A stretch of DNA of 64,000 nucleotides from Leifsonia sp. AK011 (GTDB lineage: Bacteria; Actinomycetota; Actinomycetes; Actinomycetales; Microbacteriaceae): the NCBI RefSeq assembly GCF_013410945.1, contig NZ_JACCCH010000001.1, positions 248,001 through 312,000 of the forward strand, in the 5' to 3' direction. The position numbers were made by a program, and so were the translations under genes. Every line of letters starts with the position of its first letter. Positions within the stretch are counted from its first letter, which is position 1. The notes beneath the pieces were generated by a model. It was not told where the DNA came from. It saw only the letters and a program-made list of their open reading frames with translations, and did not search any database. Positions 27,361 through 36,236 of the stretch are shown here, in pieces.

Positions 27361-27450
27361 CGGAGACGGAGGGATTTGAACCCTCGGTCCCCATTAAGGG
27401 GACTCCACCTTAGCAGGGTGGTGCACTCGGCCGGACTATGCGACGTCTCC
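27361..27450 (-). tRNA. tRNA-Ser(GCT)
   Basis: The minus strand folds as a class II tRNA: acceptor arms GGAGACG and CGTCTCC, anticodon arm CACC-CTGCTAA-GGTG with anticodon GCT, a long variable arm (GTCCCC-TTAA-GGGGAC), and a T arm with GGTTCAAATCC. It decodes AGC and AGU. CCA is not encoded; G is the discriminator. Confidence 0.95.
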
Positions 27451-27506
27451 AGTACTCGAGCAATCATAGCCGCACGGCAGGGGCCGAGCGACACGGAATA
27501 TTCGAG

Positions 27507-28775
27507 CTACTCGTTGGCGACCGAGCAGGTGTAATCCGCGGCGGTCTGCCCGTCGACGCCCTCGAGAACCGGCTTCTCCACGGGCTCAGCGGGAGGCGCC
27601 GCACTCGGATCGGTCTCGGGCGTCGTCTCCGGTGTTGTCGGCTCAGGCGCCGGGGCGTTCGGGTCGGTGACCGAACCACGACCATCCCCTGCCTCGGTGA
27701 GCGCGAACGGCTGGTCCGCCATGACGTAGTCCATGAGCTGCTGGCCCGCGGCGAAGTCGGGCTGCACCTTGCCGGTGTAGACACCGCTACCGCCGGTCGT
27801 GCCCGGGTACTGCACGAACGTGACGTTTGCCGGCGGGATGTCCTTCAGTGCGAGGGCAATCGAGACCATCGTGTCGAGGCTTCCCAGGCTCGACGAGAGT
27901 TGCATGTTCGACAGGGCCGCCGTCGCGAGGTCATAGACCTTCTTCGGGTCGGAGAGCGTCTCCTCCCCCTGCAGCTTGCGCACGAGGGATGACAGGTACA
28001 CCTGCTGCGACGAGATGCGGGTCAGGTCGCTGCCGTCGCCGACACCCTCACGCGAACGGAGGAAGGCGAGAGCATCCAGACCACGCAGCTCGTACGTGCC
28101 GGCCTGCTCGATGTAGAGACCGGTGTTGGGGTCGTCGATCGGGCCGGTGACACAGACAGGCACACCGCCGACGGCATCACCCATGGCGATGACGCCGCTG
28201 AACGTGATCATGCCGGCGAACTGGATGGGAAGACCGGTGAGGAGTGACACGGTCTGTGCGACACAGTCGAGACCGCCGTAGTACAGGGCGACGTTGATGG
28301 GTTCGGTCGAGAAGCCCTTGGTGTCGCCATCCGAATCCACACACTCCGGGATGTCCACGACCATGTCGCGCGGGAAGGAGATGGCCACGGCGTTCGTCTG
28401 GTCCTGCGAGACGTGCAGGAGCATGTTGACGTCGTTGAGCTGACCCGTCTCCTCCTCCTCGCTTCCGCCGATACCGTTCTGCCCCTGGCGGGTGTCGCTA
28501 CCGACGATGAGGATGTTGAAGCCACCCTCGATGGCACCGATCTGCGGCAGCGGACCCTCGGTCGGCTGCGTGAGCTCGATCGTGGGCGCAATCTTCGAGG
28601 TGAGGGAGTTCACGACGACGGCGCTGACGGATGCCGCGGAGATGAGCACGACCGCGAGTGCTGCTCCGACGATCTGGAGCACCAACGGCCACGCGCGGTT
28701 GCGCTTCAACTGACCGTGACGGGCAATGCCGGGCGTCGCTGAACGCAGTTCGGCCCTCGGTCGCAACTCGCTCAT
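27507..28775 (-). CDS. LytR-CpsA-Psr (LCP) family cell-wall glycopolymer ligase
   Basis: A 422-aa membrane-anchored protein of the LCP family, which transfers lipid-linked glycopolymers (teichoic-acid-like or arabinogalactan-like) onto peptidoglycan. A basic cytoplasmic tail (MSELRPRAELRSATPGIARH) precedes one helix (about 30-58). The LCP domain has NILIVGSDTRQGQNG, ISFPRDMVVDIPE and DGSDLTRISSQQVYL, with the conserved Arg and Asp residues for polyprenyl-phosphate binding. The C-terminal 50 residues are Pro/Thr-rich. It is paralogous to the gene at 29013, with a tRNA gene between them. Confidence 0.92.
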   Translation of the reverse strand: MSELRPRAELRSATPGIARHGQLKRNRAWPLVLQIVGAALAVVLISAASVSAVVVNSLTSKIAPTIELTQPTEGPLPQIGAIEGGFNILIVGSDTRQGQNGIGGSEEEETGQLNDVNMLLHVSQDQTNAVAISFPRDMVVDIPECVDSDGDTKGFSTEPINVALYYGGLDCVAQTVSLLTGLPIQFAGMITFSGVIAMGDAVGGVPVCVTGPIDDPNTGLYIEQAGTYELRGLDALAFLRSREGVGDGSDLTRISSQQVYLSSLVRKLQGEETLSDPKKVYDLATAALSNMQLSSSLGSLDTMVSIALALKDIPPANVTFVQYPGTTGGSGVYTGKVQPDFAAGQQLMDYVMADQPFALTEAGDGRGSVTDPNAPAPEPTTPETTPETDPSAAPPAEPVEKPVLEGVDGQTAADYTCSVANE

Positions 28776-28859
28776 CACTTATCCCTTCGTGCCCATTAAC
28801 GGGCTTCACACGATCCTGTCGGGGCTAGAACGCAGACCCAACAGGAAGTAGACGTAGAG

Positions 28860-28944
28860 CGGAGGGCGTGGGATTCGAACCCACGAGACATTTCTGCCCA
28901 CCAGTTTTCAAGACTGGCTCCATCGGCCACTCGGACAGCCCTCC
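28860..28944 (-). tRNA. tRNA-Ser(TGA)
   Basis: A class II tRNA on the minus strand. Acceptor arms are GGAGGGC and GCCCTCC, the anticodon arm is CCAGT-CTTGAAA-ACTGG with anticodon TGA, and the T arm is CGTGGGTTCGAATCCCACG. A long variable arm marks it as tRNA-Ser. It lies between two LCP paralogues on the same strand. Confidence 0.95.
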
Positions 28945-29012
28945 CGGCATGACCAGAGCCCGAGTTTAGCCGAAAGGCTCTCGTCGACCCTGACAATCCG
29001 GCCAGAGGCGCG

Positions 29013-30260
29013 CTAGTAGTCGTTCGACACGGAGCAGCGGTACTCGTCCGCGGTCACCCCGGAAAGGCCGGTGAGAGTGGGACGATCGGTGGTCTCGACG
29101 GTCGGATCGGGCGTCTCGGCTGTCGGATCCGGTGTCTCGACGGGCGCCGTCGGGTCGGCCACGGTCCCGTGCGCAACCTCGGGGTCCGGCTTGAACGGTT
29201 GGTCAGCCGCCACGTAGGAGATCAGTTCATCCCCCAGCGCACGATCCGGCTCCACCTTTCCCGCGTAGACCCCGTCGCCTCCCGTGAAGCCCGGGTACTG
29301 CACGAACGTGACGTTCTCGATGGGGATGTCCTTCAACGCCAGAGCAATGGACGCCATCGTGTCGAGCGAGGCAAGGCTCGGCGAGAGCTGCATGCTCTGC
29401 AGCGCGGCCTTCGACAGGTTGTAGACCTTGCCGAGATCACCCAGCGTGCCCGCGCTCTTGAGGGTACGAACGAGCGACGACAGGTAGACCTGCTGCGAGG
29501 AGATGCGGGTGAGGTCGGATCCGTCACCCACGTGCTCCCGAGTGCGCAGGAAGGCCAGGGCATCCACACCCAGCAGCGTGTACGTGCCGGCCTGGTCGAT
29601 CACGAGCCCCGTGTTGTCGTCGTGGATGGGGCCGTCGACACACACCGGAACGCCGCCGATCGCGTCGCCCATCGCGATGACGCCGGTGAAGTCGATTGTG
29701 CCCGCGAACTGGATCGGCAGGCCCGTGAGTTCCGTGATCGTCATCGCCACGCAATTGAGGCCGCCAGCCGACAGTGCCTCGTTGAGGGGCTGGGTCGTGT
29801 ATCCCTTGACCGATCCGTCGTCAGCCGGGCACTCGGGGATATCCACGACCATGTCGCGGGGGAACGAGATCACCACGGCGTTGGTCTGGTCCTGGGAGAC
29901 GTGCATGAGGATGTTGACGTCGTTGAGGTTGCCCGATTCATCGTCGTAGCTGCCGCCGATGCCGTTCTGTCCGAGGCGGGTGTCACTGCCGACGATGAGG
30001 ATGTTGAAGCCACCCTCGATCGCGCCGATGGCCGGGATGGGCGGCGCGTCAGGCTCCCCGAATTCCACCGTCTCGATCTCCGAGGTGAGGCTGTTCAGAA
30101 CGACCGCGCCCACGGCCGCAGTGCTCACAAGCACCGTCGCGAGGGATGCCGCGACAATGGCCAGCACGGTGGGCCAGGCCCGTGACCGCTTCAACCGGCC
30201 GTGCCGCGCGATTCCGGGAGTGGCCGAACGCAGCTCGGACCGGGGACGCAATTCACTCAT
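29013..30260 (-). CDS. LytR-CpsA-Psr (LCP) family protein, paralogue
   Basis: A 415-aa protein aligning along its full length with the gene at 27507, including the N-terminus MSELRPRSELRSATPGIARH, one membrane helix, NILIVGSDTRLGQNG and DGSDLTRISSQQVYL. It should likewise attach glycopolymers to the wall. The C-terminal tail has PDPTAETPDPTVETTD repeats. The pair arose by tandem duplication; the divergence in the tail and extracellular loops suggests some specialisation. Confidence 0.92.
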   Translation of the reverse strand: MSELRPRSELRSATPGIARHGRLKRSRAWPTVLAIVAASLATVLVSTAAVGAVVLNSLTSEIETVEFGEPDAPPIPAIGAIEGGFNILIVGSDTRLGQNGIGGSYDDESGNLNDVNILMHVSQDQTNAVVISFPRDMVVDIPECPADDGSVKGYTTQPLNEALSAGGLNCVAMTITELTGLPIQFAGTIDFTGVIAMGDAIGGVPVCVDGPIHDDNTGLVIDQAGTYTLLGVDALAFLRTREHVGDGSDLTRISSQQVYLSSLVRTLKSAGTLGDLGKVYNLSKAALQSMQLSPSLASLDTMASIALALKDIPIENVTFVQYPGFTGGDGVYAGKVEPDRALGDELISYVAADQPFKPDPEVAHGTVADPTAPVETPDPTAETPDPTVETTDRPTLTGLSGVTADEYRCSVSNDY

Positions 30261-30287
30261 AGGGCCGGAACACTACCTGCGCTGGCC

Positions 30288-31127
30288 TCAGCGAAGCTGG
30301 GAATCCTTCGCAAGACCGCCCAGCGCTGTCGCCACGCCGTCCTCGACATCCGTGCCCGTGACCTCGGTGGATGCCGCGACCACTTCGTCCGGCGCCTGCC
30401 CCATCGCCACCCCGCGCCCCTCTGCACCCGCCCACTCGAGCATGTCGATGTCGTTGCGTCCGTCGCCGACCGCGAGCACACGGGAGCGCGGGATATCGAG
30501 CAGCGCCCGCACGCGCTCGAGGGCGGTCGACTTGTTCACGCCGTCGGGTGCGATGTCGAGCCAGGCGGTCCAGCCGACGTTGTAGCTCACCTTGTGGAGG
30601 CCCATCCGCTCAACGACGGAGAGGAAGTCCTCGATGGCGTGACCGGGTGAGATCACCACGACGCGAGTCGCGAGGCCCGCGCCGAGCTGCTCGAACTCGA
30701 CCGCCTCCGAGACCGCTCCGAGCGTGCCATCCGGGAACCAGCCCGTGTACTTGTAGTGCCCGTCCTCGTCCTCGACCGCGTAGTTGGCCGAGCCGAGGTT
30801 CTCGCGGATGGTGTCGAGCACCTCGCTCGGGTCGAACGACTCGACGTGGAAGCGCGAGTAGCCGAGCACGGCATCCGGGTCGCGGCGAAGGGTGATCGCG
30901 CCGTTGGAACAGACGACGTACTCCGGCTCGATGGCGAGGCGCTCGAGGATCGGCAGGGTCATCGCGACGGAGCGACCCGTAGCAAGTGTGACCTCGTGGC
31001 CGGCATCCCGCGCGGCTCGCACCGCTGATACGACGGCGTCGCTCAGGTGGCCGTTCTCGTGGAGCACGGTGCCGTCGATGTCGAGCGCGACGAGCCAGCG
31101 TCCGCCGTCGGGGGAGGACTGGTTCAC
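30288..31127 (-). CDS. HAD-superfamily hydrolase, Cof type
   Basis: A 279-aa phosphatase-like protein. Motif I is [10 protein letters not shown] (nucleophile and acid Asp), motif II appears in VTLATGRS, and motif IV is [14 protein letters not shown]. The Cof/IIB cap domain lies between. It starts at GTG 31127, overlapping the serS stop (GTGA). Cof-type enzymes hydrolyse sugar phosphates or nucleotides; the exact substrate is not readable. It is commonly found behind serS in actinobacteria. Confidence 0.9.
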   Translation of the reverse strand: MNQSSPDGGRWLVALDIDGTVLHENGHLSDAVVSAVRAARDAGHEVTLATGRSVAMTLPILERLAIEPEYVVCSNGAITLRRDPDAVLGYSRFHVESFDPSEVLDTIRENLGSANYAVEDEDGHYKYTGWFPDGTLGAVSEAVEFEQLGAGLATRVVVISPGHAIEDFLSVVERMGLHKVSYNVGWTAWLDIAPDGVNKSTALERVRALLDIPRSRVLAVGDGRNDIDMLEWAGAEGRGVAMGQAPDEVVAASTEVTGTDVEDGVATALGGLAKDSQLR

Positions 31128-32389
31128 GGCGTGAGAACCTCGAGGCCTCCGAGGTAGGGGCGCAGGGCATCCGGAACCACAACCGAACCATCGGCCTGCT
31201 GGTGCGTCTCGAGAATGGCGACGAGCCAGCGGGTCGTCGCGAGCGTTCCGTTGAGGGTCGCGACCGGAGCCGTCTTGCCCGACTCGGTGCGGTACCGGAT
31301 GTCGAGGCGACGCGCCTGGTACGTGGTGCAGTTGCTTGTGCTCGTGAGCTCGCGGTAGGTGCCCTGGGTGGGAACCCACGCCTCGACGTCGAACTTGCGG
31401 GCAGCACTCGAGCCGAGGTCGCCCGCGGCAACGTCGATCACGCGGTAGCTGAGCCCGCACGCCTGCAGCATCGACTCCTGGAAGCTCAGCAGACGCTCGT
31501 GCTCGGTCTCGGCATCCTCCGGGAGCACGTAGCTGAACATCTCGAGCTTGTTGAACTGGTGCACACGAAGGATGCCGCGGTTGTCCTTGCCCGCAGAGCC
31601 AGCCTCGCGGCGGTAGCAGGTCGACCACCCGGCGTAGCGCAGGGGGCCGTCGCTCAGGTCGAGGATCTCGTCGGAGTGGTAACCGGCGAGCGCCACCTCG
31701 CTCGTGCCCGTGAGGTAGAGGTCGTCGTCCTTGTCGAGGTGGTAGACCTCGTCGGCGTGCTCACCCAGGAACCCGGTGCCCGCCATGATCTCCGGGCGCA
31801 CGAGCGTCGGGGTGATGAGCGGCGTGAAGTCGTGCTTGAGGGCCGTATCGAGACCGAGGTTCATGAGCGCGATCTCGAGGCGCGCGCCTAGGCCCTTCAA
31901 GAAGTAGAAGCGACTGCCGGAGACCTTCACACCGCGGGCGATGTCGATCGCGTCGAGGAGCTCGCCGATCTCGGCGTGGTCCCGCGGCTCGAAGTCGAAC
32001 TGCGCCGGGGTGCCGTGCTCACGCAGGAGCACCCAGTCATCCTCGCCGCCGGCCGGGACGCCGTCGATGGTGACGTTGCCGATCGAGCCCGCGAGCTTCG
32101 TGAACTCGAGTTCTGCATCCGTCGCCGCCTGCTGCGCGGCCTTCACGCGGGCGGCGAGCTCCTGGGCCTGCGCGACGAGCTCCTTCTTCTCCTCCTTAGG
32201 GGCCGCAGCCACCGTCTTGCCGAAGAGATTCTGCTCCGCGCGGAGGGTCTCGAATTCGTTGATCGACGCTCGTCGGGATGCATCGGCGGCCACCGCCTTG
32301 TCCACAAGGTCGACGGACGCGCCTCGTGAGGCCTGCGAACGGCGAACGGCATCCGGATTCTCGCGCAACAACTGGGGGTCGATCACCAC
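31124..32389 (-). CDS. serS: Seryl-tRNA synthetase
   Basis: A 421-aa class II synthetase that charges tRNA-Ser. The N-terminal coiled-coil arm runs over residues 25-110 (many K/E/A/Q heptads). Motif 2 is [25 protein letters not shown] and motif 3 is [19 protein letters not shown] (read in parts), both characteristic of SerS. Two GTG codons are adjacent; translation may start at 32386 instead. It lies about 900 bases from a tRNA-Ser gene cluster of its own substrates. Confidence 0.97.
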   Translation of the reverse strand: MVIDPQLLRENPDAVRRSQASRGASVDLVDKAVAADASRRASINEFETLRAEQNLFGKTVAAAPKEEKKELVAQAQELAARVKAAQQAATDAELEFTKLAGSIGNVTIDGVPAGGEDDWVLLREHGTPAQFDFEPRDHAEIGELLDAIDIARGVKVSGSRFYFLKGLGARLEIALMNLGLDTALKHDFTPLITPTLVRPEIMAGTGFLGEHADEVYHLDKDDDLYLTGTSEVALAGYHSDEILDLSDGPLRYAGWSTCYRREAGSAGKDNRGILRVHQFNKLEMFSYVLPEDAETEHERLLSFQESMLQACGLSYRVIDVAAGDLGSSAARKFDVEAWVPTQGTYRELTSTSNCTTYQARRLDIRYRTESGKTAPVATLNGTLATTRWLVAILETHQQADGSVVVPDALRPYLGGLEVLTP

Positions 32390-32423
32390 CCCAGCCTACC
32401 CAGCGAGGCACTAGCGTTAGCAC

Positions 32424-33413
32424 GTGACGAACCCCGGGAAACCAGATGCCAAGCCCATCGCTGCAGTCATCTACAACCCGATCAAGGTGGATGCCGAGAA
32501 GCTCAAGACCGCCGTCATCGACGCCGCGACAGCCGCAGGGTGGGGCAACACGCTGTGGTTCGAGACGACGGAAGAGGACACCGGCCAGGGTGTGACCGGT
32601 TCCGCGCTGCGCCGTGGTGCGTCCGTGGTGCTCGCAGCGGGTGGGGATGGCACGGTGCGAGCCGTCGCCGAGGCGCTGCGTGACACGGGCATCCCGCTCG
32701 TCATCGTCGCGTCCGGCACCGGCAACCTGCTGGCGCGCAACCTCGAGCTGCCGCTCACCGACATGGAGACTGCGGTGGCCGCCGCCTTCACGGGCAAGGA
32801 CCGCGTCATCGATCTCGGCATCTCGGAGATCACGCGAGCGGACGGGTCGACGGAGGAGCACGCGTTTCTCGTGATGGCGGGCCTCGGCCTCGACGCCAAG
32901 ATGATCAAGAACACCTCGACGAAGCTCAAGAAGGCCGTCGGCTGGCTCGCCTACATCGACGGCATCGCGCGGTCACTCCCCGAGCTCAAGCCGGTGCGCC
33001 TCACCTACTCGCTTGACGGCAAGCCCACTCGCACCATGAGCGTCCACACCATTCTCATCGGCAACTGCGGCGTGCTCCCCGGCGGACTGCTCCTCATGCC
33101 GGAGGCCAAACCAGACGACGGCATCCTCGACGTTGCTGCGCTGCGCCCGCGTGGCCCGTTCGGCTGGGCCCAGGTGTGGCGCAAGGTCGCGTGGGAGAAC
33201 GGCGTGCTGCGAAAGTCCAAGGTCGGCCGCAAGATCATCGACCTCTCCGCCGACGTGAAGGATGTCGCGTACTTCACCACCCGCGACATGACGATGACCG
33301 TGGAGCACCCGCAGGAGTTCCAGCTCGACGGCGACGAGTTCGGCGAGGCCCTCACCGTGCACGTCTCGGTGGACCCGGGTGCCCTCACGGTGCGAGTGCC
33401 CGCGGGCTCCTAG
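32424..33413 (+). CDS. Diacylglycerol kinase-family lipid kinase
   Basis: A 329-aa cytoplasmic enzyme of the DAGK catalytic superfamily (YegS/DgkB-like). The nucleotide-binding motif is LAAGGDGTVRAVAEAL and the following SGTGNLLARNL loop is typical. It probably phosphorylates diacylglycerol or a related lipid. It starts with GTG, 34 bases from the divergent serS start. Downstream lies the first palindrome of the DUF559 cassette, which may also terminate this gene. Confidence 0.9.
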   Translation: MTNPGKPDAKPIAAVIYNPIKVDAEKLKTAVIDAATAAGWGNTLWFETTEEDTGQGVTGSALRRGASVVLAAGGDGTVRAVAEALRDTGIPLVIVASGTGNLLARNLELPLTDMETAVAAAFTGKDRVIDLGISEITRADGSTEEHAFLVMAGLGLDAKMIKNTSTKLKKAVGWLAYIDGIARSLPELKPVRLTYSLDGKPTRTMSVHTILIGNCGVLPGGLLLMPEAKPDDGILDVAALRPRGPFGWAQVWRKVAWENGVLRKSKVGRKIIDLSADVKDVAYFTTRDMTMTVEHPQEFQLDGDEFGEALTVHVSVDPGALTVRVPAGS

Positions 33414-33446
33414 CCCGGCGCCCCCCAGTGCTCCTTCCACCCCACT

Positions 33447-33514
33447 GACGCCGAGTGTTCCGATATGGCTGTCATTTGAGCTGAAATAGCAGCCATATCG
33501 GAACACTCGGCGTC
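33447..33514. repeat. Palindrome, left copy flanking the DUF559 gene
   Basis: Perfect 25-bp arms (33447-33471 and 33490-33514, each containing GAGTGTTCCGATATGGCTG or its complement) around an 18-base interior that is itself nearly palindromic. A second copy at 34451-34514 is its exact reverse complement over the central 60 bases. It begins 33 bases after the lipid-kinase stop and ends just before the DUF559 gene. Confidence 0.95.
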
Positions 33515-33565
33515 TCTGTGGAGAGTTTCAGCAGGGGCACTCGCAGGTTCAGGCATGGTTTCGGG

Positions 33566-34456
33566 ATGCACGAACCCCGGCCACTTCCCCCTGCGGTGGG
33601 TGGCATCTTCACGACGGGAGAGGGTTACCAGGCTGGCGCAACCCGGGGTCGATTGCGGTCCCGTGACCTGGATGTCTCAGTCCACGGCGTGCGGCGGTCA
33701 GCCATTGAGGATGCCACGTTCCTCGACCATTGCCGGATGCTTCTCCGGCGTGCGCCCGGGCACGCCTTCCTCAGCCACTCGACCGCCGCGCTCGTCTGGG
33801 GCGCGCCATTGCCGTGGACACTCGAAGCGGACCGTCGCATCCACATCGGCGTCCCGGCGCCGTCGGCGCGCTTGCACTCGCGCGGCGTTGTGGGGCATCA
33901 GATGCACATCGAGCCGTACGACGTCACGGAGTGGGGAGGCGTGCCCGTGACATCCCCGGCTCGCACGTGGTTCGACCTGGCGAGCATCCTCCGCCTCGAC
34001 GACCTGGTAGCTGTCGGGGACTACCTCATCAATCGAGCCGCACCCTTCGTCGATCGGGTCGAGCTTGCTCGCCTCCTGGCGCGATCAGAGGGGCACCGGG
34101 GCATCCGCGCAGCCCGCGAAGCGCTCGGCTTGCTCAGCGAGCGGGCGGAATCACGGCCGGAGTCACGTTTGAGGGTGCTGCTCGTGACGTCGGGACTGCC
34201 CGCTCCGGAGATCAACCACCCCCTCGTCAACACGGAGACGGGGCGCCAGGTTCGGCCGGATTTCCTGTTCCGCGACCAGATGGTGATCCTCGAGTACCAG
34301 GGCGATTACCACCGCACGCGGTCACAGTGGCGCAAGGACATGACGCGTCGGGCGAGGCTGGAGGCTCAGGGCTGGAAGGTCATGGAGCTCAATGCGGACG
34401 ACCTCCACGATCCCGCCGAGCTCCTGGCGCGCATCCGGGCGCTCTTCCGACGCTGA
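33566..34456 (+). CDS. DUF559 / AbiEi-like putative endonuclease between inverted palindromes
   Basis: A 296-aa protein. The first 50 residues resemble AbiEi-antitoxin-type winged helices (GGIFTTGEGYQAGATRGRLR). The C-terminal 90 form a DUF559 domain with a PD-(D/E)xK-like core: VRPDFLFRDQMVILEYQGDYH supplies D and E-x-Q, followed by KDMTRRARLEAQGWKV. DUF559 is related to Vsr-type endonucleases. I chose ATG 33566; GTG 33518 would start four bases from the palindrome with no ribosome site. The TGA stop lies inside the left arm of the right palindrome. No partner toxin is present. A role acting on the flanking repeats is possible but unproven. Confidence 0.75.
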   Translation: MHEPRPLPPAVGGIFTTGEGYQAGATRGRLRSRDLDVSVHGVRRSAIEDATFLDHCRMLLRRAPGHAFLSHSTAALVWGAPLPWTLEADRRIHIGVPAPSARLHSRGVVGHQMHIEPYDVTEWGGVPVTSPARTWFDLASILRLDDLVAVGDYLINRAAPFVDRVELARLLARSEGHRGIRAAREALGLLSERAESRPESRLRVLLVTSGLPAPEINHPLVNTETGRQVRPDFLFRDQMVILEYQGDYHRTRSQWRKDMTRRARLEAQGWKVMELNADDLHDPAELLARIRALFRR

Positions 34457-34514
34457 GTGTTCCGATATGGCTGCTATTTCAGCTCAAATGACAGCCATAT
34501 CGGAACACTCGGCG
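34451..34514. repeat. Palindrome, right copy flanking the DUF559 gene
   Basis: The 19-bp core arms (34455-34473 and 34492-34510) are perfect, and the 18-base interior is the exact reverse complement of the interior at 33472-33489. Relative to the left copy it is inverted. One base change (GCCGAG to GCTGAG) in the left arm supplies the stop codon of the DUF559 gene. An 8-G run follows. Confidence 0.95.
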
Positions 34515-34556
34515 GGGGGGGTGACACCAGAGCAAGGGTGGCAGGTGGCGCCCGTG

Positions 34557-35507
34557 CTAGTCCGGCTCGCCGGAGAGGAGGCCGCGCAGCCAGTCGCGGG
34601 CGTCGACGAAGGAGTCGTTGCCGTAGCGCGGCGACACGGTGATGGGCTGCTTGTCGGCACGCGGGTAGCTGCCCAAGAAGATCACGTTGGGTGAGAAGCG
34701 CTTCAGACCGAGCAGAGCGTCAGCGACGCGTTCGTCCAGGATGTGGCCGTCCAGGTCGATCACGAAGCGGTACCGTCCCAGCGCGTCACCGATGGGCCGC
34801 GACTCGAGGAGCGACATGTTGACGCCCCGGGTGGCGAACTGCTCGAGCATCTCGAGGAGGCGTCCGGCCGTGTCATCCGGCAGTTCCGCGATGATCGACG
34901 TCTTGTCGGAGCCCGTCGGCCTCGGCAGCGCGGTCGCGTCCGACACGAGCGAGACGAGAACGAAGCGCGTGACCGCGTTGGGGTTGTCGCCGATCCCCTC
35001 GGCGAGCACGGTGAGGTCGTGGTAGTCGGTGATTCCGGGGGGCGCGACCGCGGCATCCGCGAGCGAACCGTCGAGAAGGGATGCCGCGGCAGCCACATTC
35101 GACGTCGACGGAATGTGCCCGTGCCCCACCAAATTGGCCTCCAGCCACTTGTGGGTCTGGGAGTACGCGACCGGATGCGCGTTGACGACCTTCACATCGG
35201 CGAGGGTCGTGCCGTGCCGGGCGACGAGCACGAAGTTCACCGGCACGAGGTACTCGCCGATGATGCGCAGGCCGGGGATCGTCGCGAGCGCATCCTGGGT
35301 GGCACTGACTCCACCCTCGATGGAGTTCTCGATCGCGATCATGGCCGCGACGCTGCGCCCTGAGACCACATCGTCGAGGGCCTCGCCGACGTTGTTCACC
35401 GCGCGCCACGGCTTTCCGACCGCCTCGGGGACCTGCTTGAGTGCAGCCTCGGTGAAGGTACCAGCGGGGCCGAGGTAGGAGTAGGTCTCGTCGGCGGGCA
35501 TGGTCAT
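34557..35507 (-). CDS. pheA: Prephenate dehydratase
   Basis: A 316-aa enzyme converting prephenate to phenylpyruvate in phenylalanine synthesis. The catalytic domain opens YSYLGPAGTFTEAAL and contains IENSIEGGVSATQDAL and the catalytic TRF motif (NAVTRFVLVS). A C-terminal ACT domain (GRLLEMLEQFATRGVNMSLLESRPI) with the ESRP motif gives feedback control by Phe. There is no chorismate mutase part, as usual in actinobacteria. Its ATG overlaps the TetR stop (ATGA). Confidence 0.96.
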   Translation of the reverse strand: MTMPADETYSYLGPAGTFTEAALKQVPEAVGKPWRAVNNVGEALDDVVSGRSVAAMIAIENSIEGGVSATQDALATIPGLRIIGEYLVPVNFVLVARHGTTLADVKVVNAHPVAYSQTHKWLEANLVGHGHIPSTSNVAAAASLLDGSLADAAVAPPGITDYHDLTVLAEGIGDNPNAVTRFVLVSLVSDATALPRPTGSDKTSIIAELPDDTAGRLLEMLEQFATRGVNMSLLESRPIGDALGRYRFVIDLDGHILDERVADALLGLKRFSPNVIFLGSYPRADKQPITVSPRYGNDSFVDARDWLRGLLSGEPD

Positions 35508-36193
35508 GAGTTTATGGCCAGCCTGCCGAGCCAGCTGTCTAGCAGCGCTCGTTCCGCGGGATCCAGATTCGTGGGCGGAGCGGCCGCGAGCGCCGCCTGG
35601 AGGGTGATGGCGGCGTGCCCGATTCCGTCGGCTGCGCGGTCCCGGTCGAGCACGAGCACGGAGGCGAAGACCGTCTCACGGGCGAGTGGGCTCAGCGTCG
35701 CGGCATCCAGCGCGGGCTGACGGATCAGTTGGAGCGTGAGACCCACGTTGGCGGCGAGGATGATCTCCGCGGCGGCGGCGACCGGCATGAGGAGGAGGCC
35801 CGCTGCCGCGGCTGCATCGAGTTTCTCGGCGAGCAGGTCACGCGCTTCCGCTGCCGGCCCCGGGAGTACACCGGGTCGCACCTGCCCGAACATGAGGGCG
35901 TAGTGCGATGGGTGCGTGATCCCCCATTCGGTGTGACCGTCCCATCCGCGCCGGAGGTCCGTGATGGGATCGCCCGTCGACTCGAGGGCGCGCTTCGAGT
36001 CGAGGTAGTCCCCGAAACCCTGGCCGATGACGGCGTCGAGCAGGCCCGCCCGGTCACCGAAGTAGTGATACAGCGTCGGGGCGGTGACTCCCGCGGCCTC
36101 ACAGATCGCCCGGGTGGACACGTCCGGCCCACGCTCGGCGAGCAAGCGTGCCGCTTCGGCGAGGAGCGTCTCCCGCTTGCCAAGCTTTTCCAT
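35504..36193 (-). CDS. TetR-family transcriptional regulator
   Basis: A 229-aa repressor with an N-terminal helix-turn-helix (LLAEAARLLAERGPDVSTRAICEAAGVTAPTLYHYFGDRAGLLDAVI read in parts, residues 8-52) and a variable ligand domain. It diverges from an SDR/SnoaL pair across a 43-base gap that holds an AT-rich dyad, so it probably represses that pair and itself. The overlap with pheA downstream looks incidental. Confidence 0.9.
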   Translation of the reverse strand: MEKLGKRETLLAEAARLLAERGPDVSTRAICEAAGVTAPTLYHYFGDRAGLLDAVIGQGFGDYLDSKRALESTGDPITDLRRGWDGHTEWGITHPSHYALMFGQVRPGVLPGPAAEARDLLAEKLDAAAAAGLLLMPVAAAAEIILAANVGLTLQLIRQPALDAATLSPLARETVFASVLVLDRDRAADGIGHAAITLQAALAAAPPTNLDPAERALLDSWLGRLAINS

Positions 36194-36197
36194 GGTG

Positions 36198-36226
36198 CTA
36201 TATTAGCTCGTATAACAGCGCTATAG
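36198..36226. promoter_or_regulatory. Candidate TetR operator and divergent promoter region
   Basis: The 43-base gap between the TetR and SDR starts contains CTATATTAGC and GCGCTATAG as outer inverted halves of a 29-bp AT-rich site. It is the only AT-rich patch nearby and must hold both promoters. Repressor binding here would block both genes. Confidence 0.55.
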
Positions 36227-36236
36227 AAAGGCCGTC

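Noticed and set aside
27181-27379. A functional integrative element beside tRNA-Ser(GCT)
   Set aside because: Only 148 bp separate the att-like copies and no integrase or cargo gene is present; at most it is a remnant.
33566-34456. A type IV toxin-antitoxin system
   Set aside because: The N-terminal domain resembles AbiEi, but no AbiEii nucleotidyltransferase toxin lies next to it, and the C-terminal part is a nuclease-like DUF559 domain.
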